From Anaerobacillus sp. CMMVII (GTDB taxonomy: Bacteria > Bacillota > Bacilli > Bacillales > Anaerobacillaceae): DNA of 64,000 bases. Under the pieces are notes generated by a model that saw nothing but the letters and a program-made list of their open reading frames with translations, ran no database searches and was not told the DNA's origin. Below, piece by piece: positions 33,690-40,854 of the stretch. The translations under genes were made by a program, and so were the position numbers. The first letter of the stretch is position 1. Every line of letters begins with the position of its first letter. The stretch lies in assembly GCF_025377685.1 (NCBI RefSeq), contig NZ_JACEHK010000009.1, positions 62,001-126,000 of the forward strand. The letters are read 5' to 3'.

Positions 33690-33712
33690 AACTAACGCAC
33701 CCGTTAGTGAAT
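33690..33712 (-). repeat. array junction J17, interrupted by the group II intron
   Basis: Coding strand TTCACTAACGGGTGCGTTAG then TT, followed at once by the intron 5' end. The downstream half of the junction is not recognisable on the far side of the intron. Confidence 0.7.
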
Positions 33713-33725
33713 TATCCCACTAAAC

Positions 33726-34097
33726 TTAATTATCGAATGAGCGAACTAATAAAATACCTGCAAGTACGTTTAAGACAACGTTAATTTCAATACCTAAGAC
33801 GTAACTTATAAGAAAATTTGGTGCAAAATACTGTAACAAATATGGTGCAGGTAACAAAGTTAATAGAATCAACACAACTACAAAACCAAGAGAAATCCAA
33901 TTAATTGTTAATTTCTTAGTAGAAATTTTAATTAACCTTTTAGTCTCAATTAAAACACCAAATAGCAAATACAAAATACTCAATAATATTGAATAAATTA
34001 AAATCCATTTAATATTGAAGAAGTCCAACATTTCTCGATAAATAGGGAGAATTTGTGCTATTAACAATAAAATAATAATTCCTATTATACTAGTCAA
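33726..34097 (-). CDS. small membrane protein, array 2 (5' frameshift likely)
   Basis: A 123-residue protein with four hydrophobic segments (SIIGIIILLLIAQILPIY, WILIYSILLSILYLLFGVLI, ISLGFVVVLILLTLLPAP, INVVLNVLAGILLV). The TTG at 34097 sits 14 bases from the nearest Shine-Dalgarno. A GTG at 34114 with GAGGTGATTAG upstream reads KKQQF-stop; one extra T in the T4 run (plus A4 at 34096-34099) would join it to the frame. So the native start is probably 34114. No family recognised. Stop codon ~15 bases before junction J17. Confidence 0.55.
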   Translation of the reverse strand: MTSIIGIIILLLIAQILPIYREMLDFFNIKWILIYSILLSILYLLFGVLIETKRLIKISTKKLTINWISLGFVVVLILLTLLPAPYLLQYFAPNFLISYVLGIEINVVLNVLAGILLVRSFDN

Positions 34098-34140
34098 AAT
34101 TGTTGTTTTTTCACCTAATCACCTCTTTCTCTTATTGTAG

Positions 34141-34215
34141 TAACCTGCTCGTTTGTAAATAAATTCCATAGAAAAAACCTTTATTCCTTCTTGAATAAAC
34201 GCTTTCGATAGTTCA
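34141..34215 (-). repeat. array junction J18 (hairpin type, conserved leader)
   Basis: Coding strand GAAAGCGTTTATTCAAGAAG, GAATAAAGGTTTTTTC, TATGGAATTTATTTACAAAC, GAGCAGG, then at 34120-34136 AATAAGAGAAAGAGGTG, identical to the leader at J3 (6421-6437). Hairpin GCGTTTATTC/GAATAAAGG with T run. Confidence 0.75.
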
Positions 34216-34225
34216 ATAGCGATAA

Positions 34226-34630
34226 TTATTTTTTTACTTTATGTATGCTATAGGAAATATAGTAACCACATAAAATCAAAGCAAAGTTCCGTAAATAGAT
34301 ATGATTAAATCTACCTAAATCCACTAAACCTTTTAAATAAAAAGTTAATAGGAGTAGAACTATTCCAAGTGGTAAGATGCCAAGCGTAATCATCATTTTA
34401 AAGTTAATTTTCCAGCTTCCATCTGCTTTTAACTCTTTAATCAAATGCCCTCCACCAAGAAGAACCCCAAACAAAATTAGTATCGATATTGGCGTTACAA
34501 TTGATAAAAAATGTAAAAATGGTGTTGTAGGCCAAAATGCGGTATTTTCCCATCCCCAGGATGTTTCGAAAAGCCACGCTGAACTAAGTAGGAAAAAAAT
34601 CCACATAATGCACTTTAATAGATAATTCAA
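34226..34630 (-). CDS. small membrane protein, array 2
   Basis: A 134-residue protein with four hydrophobic segments (LLKCIMWIFFLLSSAWLF, FLSIVTPISILILFGVLLGG, IKELKADGSWKINFKMMITL then GILPLGIVLLLLTFYL, and NFALILCGYYISYSI) and a basic C-terminal tail. The TTG start at 34630 follows GGAGGGATAAAGG. No family recognised. Between junctions J18 and J19. Confidence 0.6.
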   Translation of the reverse strand: MNYLLKCIMWIFFLLSSAWLFETSWGWENTAFWPTTPFLHFLSIVTPISILILFGVLLGGGHLIKELKADGSWKINFKMMITLGILPLGIVLLLLTFYLKGLVDLGRFNHIYLRNFALILCGYYISYSIHKVKK

Positions 34631-34654
34631 CCTTTATCCCTCCAAATAATAAAG

Positions 34655-34712
34655 TTGCCTAAAGCATTCGATTTTAGAAATTTTATTCAACTCTTTGCTT
34701 CGTTAGTTGAAT
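34655..34712 (-). repeat. array junction J19, upstream border of array 2
   Basis: Coding strand CAACTAACGAAGCAAAGAGT, TGAATAAAATTTCTAAAATC, GAATGCTTTAGGCAACTTTA, then TTATTTGGAGGG, the ribosome binding site of the next unit. GTTGAATAA appears on both sides of the core. Confidence 0.7.
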
Positions 34713-34772
34713 AAGCCTATCCATAGAATACCATATTTGCGGAATATTCTTATAAATAATTAAAAAAAACCC

Positions 34773-34834
34773 AATAGCAACCCTTTTAACAGGTGTACAA
34801 AAATTATTGTACATCTGCTAAAAGGGTTGCTATT
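34773..34834. terminator. long terminator hairpin upstream of array 2
   Basis: AATAGCAACCCTTTT pairs with AAAAGGGTTGCTATT around CAG-TGTACA/TGTACA-CTG. On the minus strand it is followed by GGGTTTTTTTTAATT. It insulates array 2 from the genes upstream. Confidence 0.8.
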
Positions 34835-34888
34835 CCTCTGTTAAACCTCTAAAAATTCCATAAAATCTTGATATGTCAATAAAAAAGA

Positions 34889-34922
34889 GATGCGAATTAT
34901 CGTGCTAATTCCATCTCTAAAA
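34889..34922 (-). terminator. intrinsic terminator after the 44-codon ORF
   Basis: Coding strand AGAGATGGAATTA-GCACGA-TAATTCGCATCTCT then TTTTTATTG. It overlaps the last codons of the small ORF and probably ends the sigma/anti-sigma transcript. Confidence 0.8.
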
Positions 34923-35031
34923 GGCGCGCATTTTGTATTTCCTCCCTCTCAAGCAACTGGTTACTCAGAAGAACGAACTGATTTTTCTCTTTCTCAAAGA
35001 ATGGTGTTTTTAAAATAGCTATTAACGACAT
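34897..35031 (-). CDS. possible 44-residue helical protein or 3' remnant
   Basis: The frame from ATG at 35031 reads MSLIAILKTPFFEKEKNQFV then LLSNQLLEREEIQNARLLEM and ELAR, an amphipathic coiled-coil-like sequence. There is no good ribosome binding site, and TATCAAGGTCACGGG (a relic of the 279/5511 repeat) adjoins the start, so it may be the tail of a longer gene cut by that repeat. A strong terminator follows. Function unknown. Confidence 0.35.
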   Translation of the reverse strand: MSLIAILKTPFFEKEKNQFVLLSNQLLEREEIQNARLLEMELAR

Positions 35032-35074
35032 GATCTATCAAGGTCACGGGCAATTGTCAATAAAGAGTTTTCTA

Positions 35075-36346
35075 TTAAGGACTATGCACATCTCGAACAA
35101 TTCCGATTAGGTACCACTCATCTTCAAACTCTTCATAGATAAACCGGAGTGCTTGCCACTGATGCCATAATTCTTCTGACGGCGGTGTTGAGTAATATTC
35201 AACGTACTTTGCGTCTGGAAAGAAGTCCGGTATCGTATTAATGATCCCCCCACTTTGCACAACTGAGTCATTAAACGTGATTACATCATAGTCAATCTCC
35301 TTACTATTTTCTCCGTCCCAACGCATCGAATGGTTTACTAAAAACTTAGAAGTGTAATCATTCACACTGAATTCGAAGGCGTAATCACCCATGTCATAGC
35401 CCCAAATATACGTTTCTGTTCCTTCGAGTTGGCCAAGGTTTTCTTTCGTAAAATGGACTTCATCGGAATTAGGACTTCCGACAGCAGCATAAAACGAAAA
35501 GAATAGTCCTTTTTCTGGGTGCACCTGATTTGCCAGTGCCGACCAATTAGTTGTGTTTAAGTTTGCAAAGACCGTTTCTGTTTTTGTTAGTAATACAGTT
35601 TCAATATCAAAAGGAAGTTCATCAGTACGATCATCACTATATTTTTCTGTCCAAGCCCTTTCCCAGGAAGGATAGTCAATCCCATGAAGTTCTTCTAGTG
35701 TTTGGCCATCTAACGAATAGACCCAACCACGCAGTTGTTCCTCAGTCACCGGCCAAGATGTGCCACCGATAACAATACCATCAACAAGTAGTACAGATAT
35801 TCTCGTTTTGCCCAAAGTGTTTACACCTTGCAGCTGATCTAAACGATGCCCTTGAACAATAAATAATTCGGTATCAATCGTTTTTTTCTAGATATTCATC
35901 AGGTCCTCCAGGTTGAACCGACCAATCTTGCTTATAGGGAAGTTCTAGTAATTTGTTTTCGTTAAACGATATGACTCACTACTACCATCATATGAAATAA
36001 CTTCATATCCTCTTCTTTCTAAAAAGCTCTTCGCATTTTTCACATTCGCGCTTAACTCTAGTTCGTGGTCAACAACTTCTAATTCTTCATTTTCATTTAA
36101 TAAAGAACCAACCGTATCAAAAATAACTTGCTTCCCACCTAGAAACGATAACCAGACTGAAAAGATTGCAGTTGCAGCTATACTACTCGAAACGATGGAA
36201 AGTTTCTTCACATTTTTTTGAAATTTCATTTTCCGTGCTTTTTGAACTAAATTCTTTTTTGTCTCTTGGACGAATTCCATTCGTGGCTCGAAGTCTGGAG
36301 AGTTTTTTACTTCTTTAAAAATGTCATCCTCATTTCGCATTTTCAA
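35075..36346 (-). pseudogene. membrane anti-sigma factor, twice frameshifted
   Basis: Three pieces make one ~420-residue protein. The N-terminal piece (36346 to 35945) has a charged cytoplasmic start (FEPRMEFVQETKKNLVQKAR) and one membrane segment (LSIVSSSIAATAIFSVWLSF), typical of ECF anti-sigma factors. Near 35960 the frame shifts to ENKLLELPYKQDWSVQPGGP. At a coding-strand A7 run (plus T7 at 35881-35887), dropping one A gives TIDTELFIVQGHRLDQLQGV and then the long piece to 35075. The extracellular part resembles the sigma-factor-regulator C-terminal type domain. It overlaps the ECF sigma gene by 17 bases. If the lesions are real the sigma factor is unrestrained. Confidence 0.65.
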
Positions 36347-36869
36347 ATCCCTCCTCCATAGTAATTTTTAGTGTTTCTTTTAATTTTTTTAGTGCTCGAA
36401 AGTAGTCAACTTTCACCTTTGCTTCAGAACAATTTAAGATCTGAGCAGTTTCGCGAATCGATAGCTCATTAATCCCTCTAAGGATTAGAACTGATCGGTA
36501 ATTAGGTTTTAACTTTGAAATCGCTCCATGAACGATTTCTTTTTGCTCCTTTGTTTCGAGCGCTTCATCGGGAGAATTCCCCTTAGATAGTAGACCTGTA
36601 AAAAAACCATCCTTAAAAATCGAATAAAATTTTTGGCGACGGAAATGATCTACAGCAACGTTTCTAGCGATCGTTAAAATCCATGTTTTTAGCCGGTACT
36701 GGTCATTGTACTTCGCAAGAGACTTTAGCACTTGAATAAATACATCTTGGGTCAAATCTTCAGCATCATTACGATTTCCTGTAAAACATATTAAAAAATG
36801 ATAAACATCTCGATAATACTCATCATATATACGTTCAATCCGTTCTTCGAGTTGACCTGAATTTGCCAA
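36330..36869 (-). CDS. ECF-type RNA polymerase sigma factor
   Basis: A 179-residue sigma-70 family protein with region 2 (YHFLICFTGNRNDAEDLTQD then VFIQVLKSL; RLKTWILTIARNVAVDHFRR, -10 recognition) and region 4 (VLILRGINELSIRETAQILN then CSEAKVKVDYFRALKKLK, the helix-turn-helix for the -35 box). Region 3 is absent, as in ECF factors. TTG start with AAGGAGGGG upstream. The downstream, overlapping gene is its membrane anti-sigma. A TGTAAC-N17-CGAA sequence upstream suggests autoregulation. Stimulus unknown; envelope stress is the usual case. Confidence 0.9.
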   Translation of the reverse strand: MANSGQLEERIERIYDEYYRDVYHFLICFTGNRNDAEDLTQDVFIQVLKSLAKYNDQYRLKTWILTIARNVAVDHFRRQKFYSIFKDGFFTGLLSKGNSPDEALETKEQKEIVHGAISKLKPNYRSVLILRGINELSIRETAQILNCSEAKVKVDYFRALKKLKETLKITMEEGFENAK

Positions 36870-36911
36870 ACGAAATCCCCTCCTTGCCGGTTCTTTTTCT
36901 TTCGTAAATAA

Positions 36912-36938
36912 TTCGTATAAGAGTCAGAAAAAGTTACA
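36912..36938 (-). promoter_or_regulatory. candidate ECF autoregulatory promoter
   Basis: Coding strand TGTAAC (36933-36938), 17-base spacer, CGAA (36912-36915), 43 bases upstream of the sigma gene. It resembles the TGAAAC-N16-CGTx promoters of Bacillus ECF factors with one -35 mismatch. Confidence 0.4.
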
Positions 36939-36988
36939 GTTTTTACTATAATTCTATCAGGTTAATAAAGGTGTTGTAATAACAAAAA

Positions 36989-37023
36989 AAATAACTGAAA
37001 GAGTATCGCCTCTTTCAGTTATT
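36989..37023. terminator. bidirectional intrinsic terminator
   Basis: AAATAACTGAAAGAG-TATCGC-CTCTTTCAGTTATTT, a 15-bp perfect stem flanked by an A run on the left. It ends the CaCA exchanger transcript on the minus strand. Confidence 0.85.
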
Positions 37024-37035
37024 TCATCTTGATTT

Positions 37036-38018
37036 TTAGTGAGTAAAAATTAGAAAGCTAGAAACAAAGTAGATTAGTACAAGTAAGGCTGAAGGAAGCC
37101 AATACGCGATTTGTAATCTTGGTAATTTAAACCGAATTAATGAATAAAGAACAATAACACTTAGAATAAACGACGCCAAGGCCGTAATGACATGTACGGT
37201 TGAAACAGATGAAAGAATGGTTGCAGGACGGTAAACAGCATCTGCCCCAATTAAAATTAAAATGTTAAATAGGGTTACTTCCTAAAACGGAACCAATAGC
37301 TAAATTATAGTTTCGTAGTTGAATAGCAATTAACACAGCCACCGCTTCAGGTAAAGATGTAGAGGCGGCGATTAAAAAACTACCAACAAAACTAGAACCA
37401 AGGCCAGTAATATCGGCGATTTTATCCCCAGTTATTGATAAAAGACTACCAGTTACTAAAATAACGACTGCAGCGATTGAAAAGCCGATGATCGCTCGCT
37501 TTAATGAATCGCAGATGTCTGTGGTACCCCCTCTTCTTTCTGATCACTCTCTAAACTAGAAGCTTTTTAGAAAGGAAATACATTCCACCAACATAAACGA
37601 AAAGTAAAACGATTGCGTCTAGGCCGATCCCGAAAAGTGAGTATGGTAGTTTTAAAGTTAACGCGAGAAAGATAAGGAACATGAGAAGCATACCTAAGTA
37701 AACGGTATAAAGGTTGCTTTCAGATGCGCCTTTAAAAATTTGTTTATTTCGGAAGTACAGATCAAAACTTGCAATAATTAATAAATTAAACAAATTACTT
37801 CCTAGGACATTTCCAACAGCTAAATCTGGATTATTGATGCCAATAGCCGTTAAACTTGTAGTTACCTCAGGTAATGACGTTGCACCAGCCAGAAAAATGG
37901 TACCGATCAGCATTCCACCTAACGAAGTCCTTTCACTTAAAACGTCAGCGTACGTAGAAAGCTTACTGCTGCTAATACTGGTGATTGTTGCCGCTAATAA
38001 GAATAGAATAAATACCAT
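37036..38018 (-). pseudogene. CaCA family cation exchanger, multiply frameshifted
   Basis: About 325 residues in at least four frame segments. The N-terminal half is intact (37551-38018) and has an alpha-repeat GATSLPEVTTSLTAIGINNP then DLAVGNVLGSNLFN. The second repeat, AASTSLPEAVAVLIAIQLRN then YNLAIGSVLGSN, follows only after shifts near 37558 and 37515, and a C3 run near 37273 breaks GSNLFN again. CaCA proteins exchange Ca2+, and some export Mn2+. The upstream yybP-ykoY riboswitch points to manganese-responsive export. As written no full protein can be made. Confidence 0.8.
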
Positions 38019-38049
38019 GGGTCATGACCTCCTGAAATTGACATAGAAA

Positions 38050-38206
38050 AAGACCCTTTTATGAAAAAGCTCTTAAAATAAAAGCTCTTTCATAAAAAGG
38101 TCTTGCGTACTTTGCAAATCACAAAGCTCAATGAACCGAGTGAATTTCTTCACCGAAATGACGATTCATTAACCAGTTGGTCGCTACTCCCCCCTTTTTG
38201 GGCTTA
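38050..38206 (-). ncRNA. yybP-ykoY (manganese) riboswitch with terminator
   Basis: The aptamer on the minus strand runs from ~38206: AAAAAGGGGGGAGTAGCGAC, a variable middle with CGTCATTTCGGTGAAG, and the 3' conserved GTACGCAAGACC near 38100. AGGGGAGTAGC and GCAAGACC are the hallmark ends of this class. The expression platform is AAGACCTTTTTATGAAAGAG pairing with CTTTTTCATAAAAGGGTCTT, then TTTCT. Mn2+ binding would be expected to prevent the terminator and allow expression. The gene starts ~30 bases further, after CAGGAGGTC. Confidence 0.85.
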
Positions 38207-38587
38207 TTCTCTTGTTAATATCACTGTAACATAGCTATTAAACTGCGTCAATCATTTCCTAACGATAAGAATTTAGAAGAAAGTTTCATATAACGAAAAG
38301 ACATAATTCTTCTACTCTCTCTTTTTATTATAGAATTTTTCTAAAAGATTGTTGCTTTTAACTTGAGAAAATAAGCAACACACTTTGCGAGAAAGCCTAT
38401 TATATTACATTTGTCACTTGTACTCTTTCTTCGGACGAGCGTATACAATGTCTAGGTAGTGTAAACTTAAAAATTTCAATTTTCTGAATAACGTACCCTA
38501 GATGAGTGCTTGTAAAGCAATGACCACCATGGCCTGTTTCTAAGTTCACTTTTTTGCCCATAATTATTTTAGGAATTCATTTACTTA
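38207..38587. other. intergenic region between riboswitch and R3 element
   Basis: AT-rich, no reading frame longer than a few dozen codons with a ribosome binding site, and no recognisable repeat until R3 begins at 38588. It includes the promoter of the riboswitch transcript, which I cannot place with confidence. Confidence 0.4.
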
Positions 38588-38776
38588 GGCTCTTTTCGTA
38601 AACATTGTGGCTTTTTTCACTCAAAAATAATTGGGGAAATACCTTAGAGGAAGATATCACCCAATAAATTAAGAAAAGAGCAAAACTTACTTAATTAGTG
38701 GTGAATTCTTAGTATTTTGTGTAAAAATCCGGTTTTTGGGATTTTTTTCAAAAGCAACAAACTTTGTTAAAACAGC
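38588..38776. repeat. R3 MITE-like element, copy 2
   Basis: Ends GGCTCTTTTCGTAAACATTG and AACAAACTTTGTTAAAACAG C. It shares TTTTTCACTCAAAAATAATT, GGGGAAATACCTTAGAGGAAG and AATCCGGTTTTTGGGATTTT with the other copies, but lacks the CCTGCGGTTACTCGTCGCA insert, so it shows the ancestral form. Confidence 0.75.
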
Positions 38777-38798
38777 TTTTATTTAAAAGGAGAGAATA

Positions 38799-39697
38799 AT
38801 GCTAACTAATCATTTAGATTTCAGACTTGAACCAAAGTTGCTCGAACTGTATGAAATTCATAAAGAAAGATCTGAAAAAATCGACTGGGGTTACCATGAT
38901 TACCTCCCTTGGGATAAGGCCCAAGACTTTCGTAGAGTCCCTTGGGATGAAAGCCAGGTTACCCTGCCAAATGGTATCATTACAGCGGTTGAAACAGCGT
39001 TGTTAACAGAAGTTAATTTGCCATGGTTTACTTCACATTTAGAACAGACTTTTAAAGGGTCTTTGTCGGTTATTCGTGATTTTGTCCATACCTGGACTGC
39101 TGAGGAAGACCAGCATTCGAACCTACTTGAGACATACTTACTAATTACACGGAATGTAGATCCAAAACGCTTACATCAGCTACATAGGGCAAACGGTAGA
39201 AATGGGCTGGAGGTCCAGATTATGAAACCCCTTTTGAAACGATGGTCTATACATCATTGCAAGAATTGGCTACTATGGTTTTTTATAATAATGTCGCAAA
39301 AGAAGCGAAACTATATGATAAAGACCTAGACGTCTTATTAAAAAGACTTGCAAAGGATGAAAACTCTGCATTACGCCTTTTACCGTGATGTCATTAAGTA
39401 CCATTTAGAATTAGAGCCTAACTACTGTTATTACTTAGGTAAGGTCATCATGAATTTTCAAATGCCTGGTACTGTTATGCCTGACTTTGAGGATCGCATG
39501 TCAATTATCGCTAGGAAGCTAACTATGGTCCACTCGAATATTTTGACCAAGTTTTAGAGGCAATTATTGAGTACTGGCAAATTGAAAAGCTAAGGCCAAT
39601 CGCTCCAGAAGCAGAGAAAGCAAGATTAGAAATTCTTGAATATCATAGAAGAATGAAAAGGATCAGAGATCGTTTTTATAAAAGAAATGCAAAATAA
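38799..39697 (+). pseudogene. acyl-ACP desaturase-like protein, multiply frameshifted
   Basis: About 295 residues of a ferritin-like di-iron desaturase (stearoyl-ACP desaturase family). Visible: NLPWFTSHLEQTFKG, then WTAEEDQHSNLLETYL near residues 105-120 (EExH iron-ligand motif), FETMVYTSLQELATMVFYNN and, out of frame, the second EExH-like region at DETLHYAFYRDVI. The frame is lost near 39205, at an A4 run near 39360 and at GGAAGCTAAC near 39518; shifting by one base at each recovers coherent sequence ending RDRFYKRNAK at 39697. The family introduces a double bond into acyl-ACP. The start ATG is preceded by AAGGAG. Confidence 0.8.
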
Positions 39698-39733
39698 ATA
39701 TGTGATATATTAGCTGGTCTAGATAAACTCAAC

Positions 39734-39772
39734 AAAAAAGGAGTATGAATTGACTATTCATACTCCTTTTTT
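39734..39772. terminator. bidirectional terminator
   Basis: AAAAAAGGAGTATGAAT-TGACT-ATTCATACTCCTTTTTT, 17-bp perfect stem with flanking A and T runs, between the desaturase gene and the convergent 54-residue gene. Confidence 0.88.
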
Positions 39773-39790
39773 GGTTTTTGCTAATGGCTT

Positions 39791-39955
39791 TTAATCAAAT
39801 AACTTAGTAGCAAACTTGGAATCGTCATAATCATAGCGAAAACCATCATTTTGTGCTGTTGTTTCACTATCGATTTCTGTTTTCTTCTCTTTTGAGTTTG
39901 TAATTTGTTCCTCTTTGTTTTTCTTTGCTTTCTGATTTTTTGGTTGGAATTCCAA
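39791..39955 (-). CDS. 54-residue highly charged protein
   Basis: TTG at 39955, ten bases after TTAGGAGG, opens MEFQPKNQKAKKNKEEQITN, then SKEKKTEIDSETTAQ, and ends DGFRYDYDDSKFATKLFD. A longer frame over the same bases is Arg/Lys-rich and without a ribosome binding site; I take it as the shadow. The lysine-rich start and acidic, aromatic end suggest an unstructured protein. Function unknown; the gene has its own terminator. Confidence 0.55.
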   Translation of the reverse strand: MEFQPKNQKAKKNKEEQITNSKEKKTEIDSETTAQNDGFRYDYDDSKFATKLFD

Positions 39956-40113
39956 TATCTATGCCTCCTAACAATTTTGACAAAGTTTGTCTTATTTTTA
40001 TTAAAAGGTTGCGATTTTATGCAAGAAAAGAATTTCATTATAATTGTTTAAAGGCAGGTAGGTTTGCAATAAAATATGCTATTTATTCGAAATTACTCTT
40101 CTTCCCTTTTTTA

Positions 40114-40677
40114 CTACTCATTCCATTTCAGTCTATCGAAAGCATAGCTTAAACTAATTCCAATTACTTCGTCAGAGTTGTGGATAAAAGAGATTACTAC
40201 GTTATTTACGTGGTCATAATAGCCTATTTCATCATTGGTTTGTCCTCTGTTTTCGAAAGTGAAGTAATCCTCTCCATAAGCCGTTATTACCTCATTTATT
40301 GGAACAGCTAGTCTAATTCCTTTTTCAGTTGAAGATGTAGAATTACCTTCAAGGACCGCTATCTGTAATATCTCTTTTGTTACTCTATCAATAGCTACAA
40401 TAACTTGTTTGTTCCAATATTGATCATAGTTTCTTTTAGGAGCATAGTATTCATTATCTGGGTGGGGCTCAAATTGACCATGATAATTTATAAAATTATT
40501 TTCAGTTATTACCATACCTAATTTAATCCCATCAATATTTTCGTTAGATAAGTTAGTCGATCCCACTTCTATTATTGCATCCTCACGAGTGTGGGTTTCA
40601 CAACCAGTAAAGATGCTGATAAATAAAGAAAAGAGAATGACAGCAATTTTCGTTTGAATTCCAAAATCGTTCGCCAT
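40114..40677 (-). CDS. lipoprotein of unknown function
   Basis: A 187-residue lipoprotein: signal sequence with KIAVILFSLFISIFTGC, the lipidated cysteine at about residue 26. The mature part contains NIDGIKLGMVITENNFINYH and YGEDYFTFENRGQTNDEIGY, which recall a small periplasmic-type fold with a KLGM-like repeat start, but no named family is evident. It has its own start with GAGGTGAAATT upstream and is followed by a weak intergenic region. Confidence 0.65.
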   Translation of the reverse strand: MANDFGIQTKIAVILFSLFISIFTGCETHTREDAIIEVGSTNLSNENIDGIKLGMVITENNFINYHGQFEPHPDNEYYAPKRNYDQYWNKQVIVAIDRVTKEILQIAVLEGNSTSSTEKGIRLAVPINEVITAYGEDYFTFENRGQTNDEIGYYDHVNNVVISFIHNSDEVIGISLSYAFDRLKWNE

Positions 40678-40736
40678 ATAAATTTCACCTCAAATAGATA
40701 GAATAATAAATGAATTATTAGAATTCAAGGTCTACC

Positions 40737-40845
40737 CAAACGCGTTAAAGCTTTAAACTGACGGGGGTCAGACCCCCTTTTCGTAAACGCGTTAAAGCTT
40801 TAAACCGGTGGGGGTCTGACCCCTTGTTTTGACCCCTTGTTTCAC
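40737..40845. repeat. R2 repeat, tandem half-units
   Basis: CGCGTTAAAGCTTTAAACTG then ACGGGGGTCAGACCCCC, followed by a second direct copy CGCGTTAAAGCTTTAAACCG then GTGGGGGTCTGACCCC and a trailing TTTTGACCCC. This is the only R2 copy arranged as direct half-units instead of an inverted pair. Confidence 0.75.
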
Positions 40846-40854
40846 ACTTTCTCA

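Noticed and set aside
6110-34712. Calling the arrays a true integron with attC sites
   Set aside because: No tyrosine integrase or attI is in the window and the core (YTAACGRRTGC) does not match the canonical RYYYAAC/GTTRRRY pair on both sides. I keep it as integron-like only.
39781-40038. 85-codon Arg/Lys-rich frame
   Set aside because: It is the shadow of a TTG-started 54-codon gene with a strong TTAGGAGG site in another frame.
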